Shown here: piece by piece, positions 16,151 to 24,770 of the stretch
How positions within the stretch are numbered: position 1 is the first letter of the stretch
Layout: every line of letters begins with the position of its first letter
DNA from: Agromyces terreus
GTDB lineage: Bacteria; Actinomycetota; Actinomycetes; Actinomycetales; Microbacteriaceae
DNA: 64,000 nt
Direction: 5' to 3'
Assembly: GCF_009749465.1 (NCBI RefSeq)
Contig: NZ_WBIS01000001.1
Location: forward strand, 1 to 64,000
The notes under the pieces: generated by a model
The model's database searches: none
What the model was told of the DNA's origin: nothing
The model's input: the letters and a program-made list of their open reading frames with translations, nothing else
Made by a program: the position numbers and the translations under genes

Positions 16151-17180
16151 CGCCACTCGCAAGGCAGTCACGATAGATCGTTGCGAACTGTTCGCCGAGG
16201 AGAGTCCAGCTGCGCAACTGAAGATCGGGAACGGAATCGCTCAAGGAGTCGCGGATCGAACGCAGGGCGCTGAGTATGTCTTCCGACTGCAACGATTGGT
16301 TGTAGAGATGCACCCAATTCGACCCGACCTCGGCTCTGAGCCGGCGTGACATCGACGTCGCTGGCAACAAGATTGGTCGGGAAAGAGTCAGGGCGAGCAT
16401 TGCGGCACCCGAGTTATAGAGGTGTTCATACGGCAGCACAACCAATTCGGCGCTGCAAATAGACCTCGCAAGATCCTCGTCAGACAACCGCCTTGCATCG
16501 AGATCGAACCACGACTCGATACGTGAGAGCTTTCTCAACGATCGTGTCAGTTCTGGGTCGTCGGGCGGCCCCGCGATTGTGAGACGAAGGGGGTACTCGC
16601 TTCTGGCCGTCCGAACAACCGAGACCAGACGCTCAAGCCCTTTGTAGCGTCGGATATGACCAAAGCAGATCACGAGTCCCTCATCGACAGTGACGGCAGG
16701 ACCGCTGCCGTAGATCGGCTCGTAATCGCCATGCGGAACGACATAGACCGGGCGGTCATAGAGGTTCGTTTCAACGGGATCCATGGTGATCCACGCCGTT
16801 GTCATTTCATCGAACTGATGCGTCAGCCAACGGCTTAGCTTCGAGCCGGTCTCGTGCGGCTCCACATTGTGCAAAGTTCGCACTACTGGTTCGCGTGTCA
16901 AGCGGAGCCGTGCCACGAGGGCCGATGAGAGTATCCCCTTGATCACACTCTTGAGCGGTGAAGCCTGACTTCTCACGAGATGCTCGGGCCAGTGGAGGTG
17001 AAGAATGTCGTATCGTCCAAAGAGGGCTCGGGACCACGAAAACTCAATAGGCCGGATTCCGCTGGGCAACGACTCTGCGAGGAGTCGTACATAAGGGTTC
17101 GTTCCGCGGCGCCACACGACGGATTGAAGCACCCGTATTTGTTTCTGGTTGGGCCGTCTTAGCGTTCTTTCAGGTTCCAT
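16143..17180 (-). CDS. Glycosyltransferase, paralogue of the one at 31436
   Basis: 345 residues and the only gene of the insert on the minus strand. Features are DILHLHWPEHLVR near the N-terminus, RTLHNVEPHE, FGHIRRYKGLERLVSVV and a C-terminal LPYEHLYNSGAAMLALTLSRP. The same series (VFHVHWPELLIRR, TAHNVEPHE, FGIIRPYKGVPHLI, LPYREQMHNSG) occurs in the cluster 2 protein at 31436, so the two share ancestry. These are GT-B enzymes resembling GumK-like or GT4 transferases. The ATG at 17180 is the only reasonable start. Donor unknown. Confidence 0.78.
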   Translation of the reverse strand: MEPERTLRRPNQKQIRVLQSVVWRRGTNPYVRLLAESLPSGIRPIEFSWSRALFGRYDILHLHWPEHLVRSQASPLKSVIKGILSSALVARLRLTREPVVRTLHNVEPHETGSKLSRWLTHQFDEMTTAWITMDPVETNLYDRPVYVVPHGDYEPIYGSGPAVTVDEGLVICFGHIRRYKGLERLVSVVRTARSEYPLRLTIAGPPDDPELTRSLRKLSRIESWFDLDARRLSDEDLARSICSAELVVLPYEHLYNSGAAMLALTLSRPILLPATSMSRRLRAEVGSNWVHLYNQSLQSEDILSALRSIRDSLSDSVPDLQLRSWTLLGEQFATIYRDCLASGVN

Positions 17181-17592
17181 AGGGCTTCAGTATGTGGTCG
17201 CATGGCGCGGCGACACGGGATTTTCGTCTTCCTCTTCGCTACATTCGATGGAGCGACAGGTTCGCGCAGATTTCAGTTCAGTTTCATGGGGGATGAAATG
17301 AGAGCTCAGGTTCGGTCAGCGGGGTCAACCTCAACGCCCAGTAGCCAATCAGCATGATGGAACGTCCTGGCGGATGCGGACGGATTCCTCGTCGGCCAAC
17401 CCTGGTTTCGGCTGACCTGACACGACGAGCGGGTACGGGACGCTGGTGAGGCCCACCAGCAGTTGCCTTCGTCGGCTCGGGGGATGAGAGACAGTTGAAT
17501 CGCTCTCAGCGTCCAAGAGCTTGTGAACGCACCAACCGTTGGGTCGGCGTCGACATGTTGTTCGTTGGCTCGCTACTGGCAGGAGACACAAC
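17181..17592. other. 412-base gap between divergent genes
   Basis: This separates the minus-strand glycosyltransferase from the plus-strand pyruvyltransferase. It contains a TACATT -10-like word (17240-17245) and a small hairpin TTTCAT-GGGGG-ATGAAA (17282-17298). The second half resembles coding DNA in composition, but no frame gives a protein I recognise; a decayed gene or mobile-element remnant is possible but unsupported. Confidence 0.4.
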
Positions 17593-18639
17593 TTGTTGAG
17601 CTCCACTGACTCGCGCTACTTGGCTGAACTGCGTCGACAAACCATGCGGACCCTGAGAGGGGTCATCGGACCTACTACAGACGTTGCCATCCTCGACGCG
17701 CCGAACCAGCGAAATGTCGGCGATTCAATGATCTGGGCAGGCGAGCTTGCGTACATCCGGAAGCTTGGCATGCGCGTCCGTTACGTTGCCGACTCTCGAG
17801 GGTTTAATGCGCGCGACCTCCGCGCTGCAATGCCCGAGGGGGTGGTTCTGCTGCATGGTGGCGGAAACTTTGGGGACCTTTGGCCGACCCATCAGTTGCA
17901 TCGAGAGCGCGTAGTAAGCGAGCTTCGGGAGTACCGCATCGTTCTGCTGCCTCAGTCTGTATATTTTCGTTCTCGTGAGGCGGCCTCGCGGGCAAATTTG
18001 GCTCTAGGCGCACACCCCAACTTCACTGCATTGCTCCGAGATCGGGAATCGATCGCGAGAGCGCAGATTGATATCCCGTCTGTTTCGGTTGACTTTTGCT
18101 TCGATATGGCGCTCGGCTTTGAGCCCAGGACCCCAACCCACCCGAGCACGGGTCGCGTTGTAGTTGTTGCTCGGCGGGACCATGAAGGTATCTCAGGTCT
18201 CGCGGAGATACCCGGCGACTGGCTTGGGGAGGCTGATTTGGTAAGGACAGATTGGGGCCCGATTGCCGGAATCGCGGGTCTTCGTTGGAAAGTTGACCGC
18301 GCGCTCGTGAAGATCGATACAAAGCTGGTCGGCTGGCGTCGAGGAAGGTTGCGACTCCGAGCTATTCACCGAATATCCGAGAGGGCGATCCACGATATCA
18401 ACGCGTTAAACATCGCGAACGCACTACGACTCTACGAAGGCTCCGATTTCGTGATCGTCGACCGCCTACATGCCCATGTGCTCGCCGGCCTTCTCGGGAT
18501 AGATCACATCGCGCTCGACAATAGCTACCGCAAGGTTGGTTCCGTCTACGACGAATACTCTGGGCGCCTGACGACGGCGCGATACGCGACGGACATCAAT
18601 TCAGCGCGACAGATGGCGAATGAATTGATGGCGCGCTGA
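17593..18639 (+). CDS. Polysaccharide pyruvyltransferase family protein 1
   Basis: 348 residues of the CsaB/WcaK-type family, which transfers pyruvate from phosphoenolpyruvate to form ketals on polysaccharide sugars. Visible landmarks are APNQRNVGDSMIWAGEL near the N-terminus, LLHGGGNFGDLWP, and the C-terminal VDRLHAHVLAGLLGI, whose Arg-Leu-His is typical of the family. The TTG start at 17593 is supported by AGGAG at 17581-17585, 7 bases upstream. The next gene starts within its stop codon (TGATG). It lies in the lower-GC insert. Confidence 0.82.
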   Translation: MLSSTDSRYLAELRRQTMRTLRGVIGPTTDVAILDAPNQRNVGDSMIWAGELAYIRKLGMRVRYVADSRGFNARDLRAAMPEGVVLLHGGGNFGDLWPTHQLHRERVVSELREYRIVLLPQSVYFRSREAASRANLALGAHPNFTALLRDRESIARAQIDIPSVSVDFCFDMALGFEPRTPTHPSTGRVVVVARRDHEGISGLAEIPGDWLGEADLVRTDWGPIAGIAGLRWKVDRALVKIDTKLVGWRRGRLRLRAIHRISERAIHDINALNIANALRLYEGSDFVIVDRLHAHVLAGLLGIDHIALDNSYRKVGSVYDEYSGRLTTARYATDINSARQMANELMAR

Positions 18640-19511
18640 TGCTCGCCTTTGTAACATCGCTGCGGCACCCGCAGAACTCCGCAAACTACGCGCGAGTAGA
18701 GGTGCTATTGCGCGAGACGCTCGTGTCGGTCACATCTCAAACCAACTCCGACTTTGTCGTGATCGTCGTAGGAAACAAGCGGCCATCGTTCGAGTTACCT
18801 GATGGCGTGCACTTCGTGGAGGTCGCATTTCCTCCGCCAGCACCAGCGAACGGGCCGCGCACCGCGCGTGCACCGTTCGTCTGGGACAAGGGCACAAAGA
18901 TTGGTATTGGACTTATCAAGGCTCGTGACTTCTCGCCTGACCACGTAATGATCTTCGATGCTGATGATTTCGTGCATGCAGAACTCGCGGAGTTCGTGGC
19001 TGCCCGTCGACTCCATACCGGATGGGTCATTGACCAAGGATGGATCTACTCGCGGCGTCGCAACGCATATCGCGCTCAGGGCGTTTTCAATCGCACGTGC
19101 GGTACGTCATTCATCTTGCCATTCGATGCTTATGGGGTCCCGAATCAGCTCCGCACTACAGCAGATCAACGGGAAGTCGCGGACGCGTTCGGCGATCGCC
19201 TCGAAAGCATCCTCGGGGCTCATCGAAACGCCCTCGAGTGGTTCGCCGCGCACGGTCGTGTGCTTGAACCGTTCCCCATGAGGGCAGCTGTCTACCATGT
19301 TGACACCGGGGAGAACCACTCTGGTAAAGCGATGAAGGGGCTGGCCCGCCCCCTAAATCGAAGGTTCAGTAGCGACTTCGGTATTAGATCGCACCTGGGG
19401 CCTTTGCGAACGCTTTGGCGGTCGCTCGGCCCTCTGCCGGTGGTCCAGACCGGGGTGATCGTCGTTCGGCGAATCGCCAGACGGTTTATTCGCAAGCGCA
19501 GATCGATATGA
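18639..19511 (+). CDS. Glycosyltransferase, GT-A type (putative)
   Basis: 290 residues. The N-terminal part (MLAFVTSLRHP, then LVSVTSQTNSDFVVIVVGNK) and the metal-binding motif FDADD (about 106-110) indicate a GT-A fold similar to GT2 or putative rhamnosyltransferase proteins. A basic C-terminus with a weakly hydrophobic stretch (TGVIVVRRIARRFIRKRR) could hold it at the membrane. The ATG overlaps the upstream stop and its own stop overlaps the flippase start, so it is translationally coupled on both sides. The acceptor and the sugar are unknown. Confidence 0.7.
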   Translation: MLAFVTSLRHPQNSANYARVEVLLRETLVSVTSQTNSDFVVIVVGNKRPSFELPDGVHFVEVAFPPPAPANGPRTARAPFVWDKGTKIGIGLIKARDFSPDHVMIFDADDFVHAELAEFVAARRLHTGWVIDQGWIYSRRRNAYRAQGVFNRTCGTSFILPFDAYGVPNQLRTTADQREVADAFGDRLESILGAHRNALEWFAAHGRVLEPFPMRAAVYHVDTGENHSGKAMKGLARPLNRRFSSDFGIRSHLGPLRTLWRSLGPLPVVQTGVIVVRRIARRFIRKRRSI

Positions 19512-21001
19512 ACGACATCGACGATCTTGGTAGCAAGGCGGCACGATCGATCGGCTGGATACTTGCTGAGCGATGGTCGTCGCGGTTGATCACACTCGCC
19601 GTGTTTGCGATTCTTGCGCGGCTATTGGAGCCGGGCGAGTTTGGTCTGATTTCTTTGGCGACTGCGGTTCTCGCCGTTCTTCAGGTGTTCGTGGACTCCG
19701 GATTCAGCAAGGCACTAGTTCAACGGCGCGAGCTCGCCGCTAAGGACGCGTCGACGGCATTCTGGACTTCGCTCGTCGTGGCCACCCTTCTATACGCGGG
19801 CCTAGCACTAGCGGCTGGACCGATAGCCACCGCACTTGGCGAACCCCAGCTTGCACCCGTGCTGCGGGTGATGGGCCTTGTGCTTCCAATTAGTGCCTTG
19901 TCGGCGACCCCGGCAGCGCTACTCGAACGAGAGTTCCAGTTCAAGTCTCTATCGATAAGACAATCGCTTGGTACGGTTGCGGGCGCGACGGTGGCGATCC
20001 CCGTTGCACTGCTGGGGGGAGGTGTTTGGGCTCTCGCGTTGCAAGCGCTACTGGCAGCTATCGCTGGAGTTGTGGTGCTGTGGACCGCATCGCCTTGGCG
20101 GCCGCGACTTGAGTACTCTACGGATTCGCTGAGCGCGTTATGGAAAATTGGGTCGAGTATCGTCGGCATCGAGTTGCTCGATGCGGTTCAGGCAAATATT
20201 GACAAGATCCTGATTGGCGTGTTCTTCACACCGACGGAATTGGGGTACTACTATCTCGCCCAACGGATCGGTTCGATTCTCATCGAATTGGTAACGTCGG
20301 TCATTGCCCGAATATCTCTCACAACTTTCTCGCGCGTACAAGACGACCTCCCGCGCCTGAATCGGATCTTTCGACAGCTCACGTTTGCCGCTGCAGCTGT
20401 GAGCTTTCCGCTCTTTGCATTTGTTGCGGTCTTGGGCCCTCAAATAGTTCCGTTGGTCTTCGGCCCCGGCTGGGAGGCATCGGTGCCCCTAATGTGGATT
20501 CTCGCCCCGGGATGGGCGTTCGGCGCGATTATGTATTTTGATCGGCCTGTGCTGCTCGCGACGGGCCACGCCCGCACCGCCCTAGGGCTAGCCGTCCTGC
20601 AAGCCGTGATCGGCATAGTTGCGGTATTCGTCTTGGTCCCGTTTGGCGTCGTCGGCGTTGCGGTGTCTAGGTTGTCGCGCATCCTCACATGGCCGATTCG
20701 GCTGGTACTGCTTCACCGATACATCGGTCTGCAAATCTGGCGCTATCTAGGGCAGATTGGGCGCTGCATTCTCGCGATCGCGCCATCTATCGTACTGATC
20801 TGTCTTCTGCAGGCGAGCTCATGGGCAAGCGGAGCGGCGGCGGCATGGGTTTTCGCGTTGCCTGTTGCGCTCCTCGGCGGTATATCGTACGGAGCGCTGC
20901 TCTGGCTCATTGCCGGCGCCGAGAATCGCAAAGTACTCCGGCGAGCAGCCGCGCCGACGGTTGCGTTCTTGTCCAGGATGTCTAGACGGAGGGAGCATTG
21001 A
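19508..21001 (+). CDS. Polysaccharide flippase, MOP superfamily (Wzx 1)
   Basis: 497 residues with about fourteen hydrophobic segments and the WzxC/RfbX-like N-terminus (ARSIGWILAERWSSRLITLAVFAILARLLEPGEFG, read in parts over residues 9-43). It would flip undecaprenyl-linked repeat units across the membrane for polymerisation by the Wzy protein. The ATG at 19508 overlaps the upstream stop (ATGA). A second flippase of the same family is encoded at 32515, so each polysaccharide cluster has its own. Confidence 0.85.
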   Translation: MNDIDDLGSKAARSIGWILAERWSSRLITLAVFAILARLLEPGEFGLISLATAVLAVLQVFVDSGFSKALVQRRELAAKDASTAFWTSLVVATLLYAGLALAAGPIATALGEPQLAPVLRVMGLVLPISALSATPAALLEREFQFKSLSIRQSLGTVAGATVAIPVALLGGGVWALALQALLAAIAGVVVLWTASPWRPRLEYSTDSLSALWKIGSSIVGIELLDAVQANIDKILIGVFFTPTELGYYYLAQRIGSILIELVTSVIARISLTTFSRVQDDLPRLNRIFRQLTFAAAAVSFPLFAFVAVLGPQIVPLVFGPGWEASVPLMWILAPGWAFGAIMYFDRPVLLATGHARTALGLAVLQAVIGIVAVFVLVPFGVVGVAVSRLSRILTWPIRLVLLHRYIGLQIWRYLGQIGRCILAIAPSIVLICLLQASSWASGAAAAWVFALPVALLGGISYGALLWLIAGAENRKVLRRAAAPTVAFLSRMSRRREH

Positions 21002-21173
21002 GCCGGGCTGTCGCTCTCCGTTCCCGGTCGCAACGAATCACGAGCGCCCACAAAGCGAAGGAGATAGCACATGAGCAGCGTTCCTCCGTCGGGCGCTTGA
21101 TGGAGGGGGACTCGACCAGTTCTTCGCGAGCGCTGGCGGATGCACCTGAATCGAGACGTCCTAGGAGCGCGAG

Positions 21174-22034
21174 TTGACCGTCGAATTGTACAACTGGCGA
21201 CCGAGGTCGCCCTTGGTGCCGATCCCCGTGCTTCGCCGACTGCGTGGGCGTCGTCTTCGGAACTTTGGCGACGAACTTGGTCCTCTTGTAGTGAGGGGGC
21301 TATTGGCCAGCCTGACTCTCGGGGAGGAAGCGGCGTCCGGCAAACGGGAACGGCTGCTCTCGGTCGGGTCCGTCATGCACTTCGCGAAACCTGGGGATCA
21401 TGTCTGGGGTTCCGGGATCAACGGGAAAGTGGCACAGCCGGTGCGTGTAAGGGCGGGTGACCTACACGTTCACGCTGTGCGCGGGCCACTTTCACGCAAG
21501 TACCTGGCCTCTCGTGGGCACGATGTTCCCGAAGTCTATGGAGATCCGGCTCTGTTGATTGCGCATGTCGATGATCGTTTCTGTCTGGCTGGGGCCGTGA
21601 AGCTACGACGCCGACTGGTAGTCCCGAACCTGAATGATGCTTCTCGGTATCGCCACCATCCGGATGCCGTCTCGCCCCTCGCTGATCCAATCGACATCGC
21701 CCGACTCATTGCCTCGAGTGAATTCGTTGTGGGCTCCTCGCTGCACGCGATGGTCCTCGCGGATGTTTATGGAGTTCCGAGCCGGCCATTGGTATCCGGG
21801 CATGAGAGCACGTTCAAATATGAGGACTACTACAGCGGGACTGGGCGCGAGCTCCCCGAATTTGCGCTAGACATCGACCACGCCGACAAGTTGGGCGCTG
21901 TTCAAGCGGCAATGTTCAATCCGCAACCGCTTATAGCCTCATTTCCCAAAGAACTCTTTCGTTCTGCGACCGAGTCTTCTGAGGGCGCGCCTTCTTCTAA
22001 CAGAGCCCATCGAAGAGGCTCGGGAACGACGTAA
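21174..22034 (+). CDS. Polysaccharide pyruvyltransferase family protein 2 (ExoV-like)
   Basis: 286 residues. The landmarks RNFGDELGPLVVRGLL, VGSVMHFAKPGDHVWGSGING and VGSSLHAMVLADVYGVP match the ExoV/WcaK pyruvyltransferase family, which adds pyruvate ketals to exopolysaccharide sugars. The TTG start at 21174 is supported by AGGAG at 21163-21167. It follows the flippase gene after 172 bases in which I see no gene. It is the last gene of the lower-GC insert; ordinary high-GC composition resumes just downstream. Confidence 0.8.
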   Translation: MTVELYNWRPRSPLVPIPVLRRLRGRRLRNFGDELGPLVVRGLLASLTLGEEAASGKRERLLSVGSVMHFAKPGDHVWGSGINGKVAQPVRVRAGDLHVHAVRGPLSRKYLASRGHDVPEVYGDPALLIAHVDDRFCLAGAVKLRRRLVVPNLNDASRYRHHPDAVSPLADPIDIARLIASSEFVVGSSLHAMVLADVYGVPSRPLVSGHESTFKYEDYYSGTGRELPEFALDIDHADKLGAVQAAMFNPQPLIASFPKELFRSATESSEGAPSSNRAHRRGSGTT

Positions 22035-22099
22035 TAGGGCGGTGCGGCTGAACTAGCGACTCGACGGTGGTACTCCTTCACCCGCGTAGCAGCCCGGGC

Positions 22100-22105
22100 T
22101 ACGCT
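22100..22105 (+). promoter_or_regulatory. Leaderless-type -10 element of the DUF4012 gene
   Basis: TACGCT ends 7 bases before the GTG start at 22113, so transcription would begin at or next to the start codon. No Shine-Dalgarno sequence precedes the GTG. The same 7-base spacing recurs at both penicillin-binding protein genes. Confidence 0.5.
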
Positions 22106-22112
22106 ACTGATC

Positions 22113-24053
22113 GTGACGCCGTCTTCCGGGGGTTCGGAGTCGTCGAGTCGGAACCATGGGGATGGGGCATCCGATCGGCGCCATGAATCGAGCCGTTCGC
22201 ACCACTCGGGCTCCGGCGGCGGTTCCGGCCGCTCGCACCGGCATCACCACGGCTCGAGCAGCCGTCGGCGCAAGGAGCAGCAGAAGAAGCGCCGCAAGCG
22301 CATCATCGTGTGGTCGATCGTCGGCGTGCTCGCACTGCTCGTGTTCTGCGTGGTGTGGGTGGGCGTCCGCGGGTTCCTCGCCGTGGGCGAACTGCAGGCC
22401 GCCGTGCCGCTCGCGAAGTCCGCGCAGCAGCAGGTCGTCGCGGGCGACACGAAGGCGGCGCAGCAGACCGCCGACGAACTGGCCGGCCACGCGGCATCCG
22501 CCGCCTCGCTCACGGGCGACCCGATCTGGCGCGGCGCCGAGGTGCTGCCGGGCATCGGGCCGAACCTCGAGGTCATGCGCGTGGTCGCGGCATCCGTCGA
22601 TCGCATCGCCCGCGACGCGGTCGTGCCGCTCGCGACGAGCGCCGCGACCATCGACCTCGCCTCGTTCGCGCCGGTCGACGGGCGCATCGACCTGCAGCCC
22701 ATGATCGACGTGCAGATGCCCGTGCACGGCGCGCGCATCGCCTTCGACAGCGCCGACGCCGCCCTCGCGAACGTGCAGGACGCGCAGGTCATCGGCCCCC
22801 TGGCCGACGCGCGCTACGAGCTCACGAGCCTGGTCGACGAAGCCGGGGCGACGGTCATCGGCCTCGACAACGCCGTGCGGCTGCTGCCGCCGATGCTCGG
22901 CGCCGACGGGCCGCGCGACACGCTGCTGCTGTTCCAGAACAACGCCGAGCTGCGATCCACCGGCGGCATCTCGGGCGCGCTCGCGAACGTCCACGCCGAG
23001 GGCGGCGCCGTGTCGATGACGCGGCAGGCGAGTACCCGCGACTTCCCGAAGTTCACCCCGCCCGTCATCGACCTGCCCGCCGACACGAAGGCGCTCTGGA
23101 GCGACAACACCGCGAGCTACATCCAGGACGTGAACTTCACCCCGCAGTTCCCGCTCGCCGCGACCATCGCGCGCGAGATGTGGCGGCTCCAGTACGGCGC
23201 CGAAGTGCAGAGTGTCGTCGCCGTCGACCCGGTGATGCTGAGCTACCTGCTGCGCGCCACCGGACCGATCACGCTCACCACCGGCGAGCAGCTCACGAGC
23301 GAGAACGCCGTGCAGTTCCTGCTGAGCGACGTGTACGAGCAGTACCCCGTGTCGCAGCAGGACGCGATATTCGCGGATGCCGCGGCCACCGCGTTCCGTG
23401 CCCTCACCGCCGGCGGACTCGACACGCAGGCGCTCATCGAGGCGCTCGCGCAGGCCGGCACCGAGCGCCGCATCCTCGTCTGGAACGCGGATGCCTCGGA
23501 GCAGGCGGTGCTCGCCGGCACGACCCTCGCCGGCGGCCTGCCCGAGAGCGACGCCGAGACCCAGAACTTCGGCGTCTACCTCAACGACCAGACCGGTTCG
23601 AAGATGGACTCCTACCTCGACGTGCAGGTCGGCGCGGGCACGGTGACGTGCCGCAACGACGGCCTGCCGAACTACGAGGTCGTCGTGAAGCTCACGAACA
23701 CGGCACCGGCGGATGCCGCGACCAGCCTGCCGCCGTACGTCACCGGCGGCGGGGTGTTCGGCACGCCGCCGGGCAACATCCGTACCACCGTGCACGTCTA
23801 CAGCGCGCGCGGCACGTACAACCTCGGCGTCGCGCTGAACGGCGAGCCCACCGACTCCCGGCCCGCGACCGACACCGGCTACGAGGTGAGCAAGGTCGTC
23901 TCGCGGCTCGCACCGGGGGAGAGCGCCGAGTATCGCTTCGGGTTCCTCGGCGGCGAAGCGGGCGAGAAATTTACGGCCACCGAGGCGACGCCACTTGTTT
24001 CCACGCCGGAAACATTAGGGGTCGCGCTTTCCTGTGAATCTGCCCTATGGTGA
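22113..24053 (+). CDS. DUF4012 domain-containing membrane protein
   Basis: 646 residues. The first 60 are Ser/His/Gly/Arg/Lys-rich and cytoplasmic; one membrane segment (about 64-86) follows, then a large extracytoplasmic DUF4012 region with LLFQNNAELRSTGG and GGISGALANV, which are characteristic of the family. Actinobacterial DUF4012 proteins are often found beside surface polysaccharide genes; a relation of the LytR-CpsA-Psr or polymer-attachment kind has been suggested by context only, and I do not assign activity. The GTG start has no ribosome-binding site, but a -10 element lies 7 bases upstream, so leaderless expression is likely. Confidence 0.82.
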   Translation: MTPSSGGSESSSRNHGDGASDRRHESSRSHHSGSGGGSGRSHRHHHGSSSRRRKEQQKKRRKRIIVWSIVGVLALLVFCVVWVGVRGFLAVGELQAAVPLAKSAQQQVVAGDTKAAQQTADELAGHAASAASLTGDPIWRGAEVLPGIGPNLEVMRVVAASVDRIARDAVVPLATSAATIDLASFAPVDGRIDLQPMIDVQMPVHGARIAFDSADAALANVQDAQVIGPLADARYELTSLVDEAGATVIGLDNAVRLLPPMLGADGPRDTLLLFQNNAELRSTGGISGALANVHAEGGAVSMTRQASTRDFPKFTPPVIDLPADTKALWSDNTASYIQDVNFTPQFPLAATIAREMWRLQYGAEVQSVVAVDPVMLSYLLRATGPITLTTGEQLTSENAVQFLLSDVYEQYPVSQQDAIFADAAATAFRALTAGGLDTQALIEALAQAGTERRILVWNADASEQAVLAGTTLAGGLPESDAETQNFGVYLNDQTGSKMDSYLDVQVGAGTVTCRNDGLPNYEVVVKLTNTAPADAATSLPPYVTGGGVFGTPPGNIRTTVHVYSARGTYNLGVALNGEPTDSRPATDTGYEVSKVVSRLAPGESAEYRFGFLGGEAGEKFTATEATPLVSTPETLGVALSCESALW

Positions 24054-24148
24054 GACGGTGTCATCTTTTCGGAAGGGTGGCACCTCCGGGGGGATTCCGA
24101 ATTGCGGGCCTCCGGCGTTCATGAAGCACTACGAGGGGTAACGCAATC

Positions 24149-24661
24149 ATGATCCGAAAGATCCTGGCGACCGTCGCGGTCGCCGCGGCCGCGCTGATCG
24201 CCGTTCCGGCGGCGGCGCACGCAGAACCGACCGGCTACGTCGGTCAGGGCACCGACCTCACGCTCGAGGTCGGCGAGGTCGGCACGATGGTCTTCAGCGG
24301 GCTCACGCCGAGCACGCCGTCGACGGCCACCGCCGACGACCTCGTGGTGCTCGCGGTGCTGAAGGCGTCGACGGCGTCGAGGCCGACGGATGCCTCGGGC
24401 ACGGTGTCGTACGACATGTCGTCGAACACGCCCGGCACCTACACGATCACCGCCACCGCGGGCGAGTCGGTCGCGACCGGAACGCTCACGGTCGTGCCTG
24501 CCGAACCGTCGACTCCGGCTGACTCGTCGTCGAGCGGCATCGCCGAGACCGGCTACGACATGCCGGTGCTCTGGCTCTGGATCGGCGGCGGAGCACTGCT
24601 GCTCGGTGCGGCGCTCATCGTGGTGCTGACCACGGTGCGACGCTCTCGCGACCAGTCCTGA
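24149..24661 (+). CDS. Sortase-type cell-surface protein
   Basis: Small exported protein of 170 residues. It has a signal peptide (residues 1-25, ending AAAHA), a predicted beta-rich domain (about 30-115), a Pro/Ser linker and a C-terminal cell-wall sorting signal: IAETG (131-135), a hydrophobic segment (about 139-162) and the charged tail RRSR. IAETG resembles the LAXTG signal of class E sortases, so covalent attachment to peptidoglycan is likely. No sortase is present in the window. The mature function is unknown; it may be a structural or adhesive surface protein. Confidence 0.75.
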   Translation: MIRKILATVAVAAAALIAVPAAAHAEPTGYVGQGTDLTLEVGEVGTMVFSGLTPSTPSTATADDLVVLAVLKASTASRPTDASGTVSYDMSSNTPGTYTITATAGESVATGTLTVVPAEPSTPADSSSSGIAETGYDMPVLWLWIGGGALLLGAALIVVLTTVRRSRDQS

Positions 24662-24713
24662 TCACCGCACGGCGTCGGGCTGCCGAGCCCCTCCGCAGCC
24701 GGTGACCACGCCA

Positions 24714-24745
24714 CGAATGCCCGGATCTAGCGGTCCGGGCATTCG
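24714..24745. terminator. 12-bp perfect hairpin after the surface protein gene
   Basis: CGAATGCCCGGA (24714-24725) and TCCGGGCATTCG (24734-24745) form a perfect stem with an 8-base loop, 52 bases after the stop of the surface protein gene. It lacks a clear T-run. Its presence argues that the next gene starts downstream of it, at GTG 24771. Confidence 0.6.
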
Positions 24746-24770
24746 GCGTGCCCGGGGGTCGAGGGCCGGC

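Noticed and set aside
17349..17606. 85-codon minus-strand frame as a gene or transposase remnant
   Set aside because: No recognisable family, no ribosome-binding site, and it overlaps the start of the pyruvyltransferase gene. I could not support an insertion sequence either.
24702..24770. GTG at 24702 as start of the DUF418-like gene
   Set aside because: It would put a 12-bp perfect hairpin, which fits a terminator of the upstream gene, within the first codons. GTG 24771 has a better upstream site.
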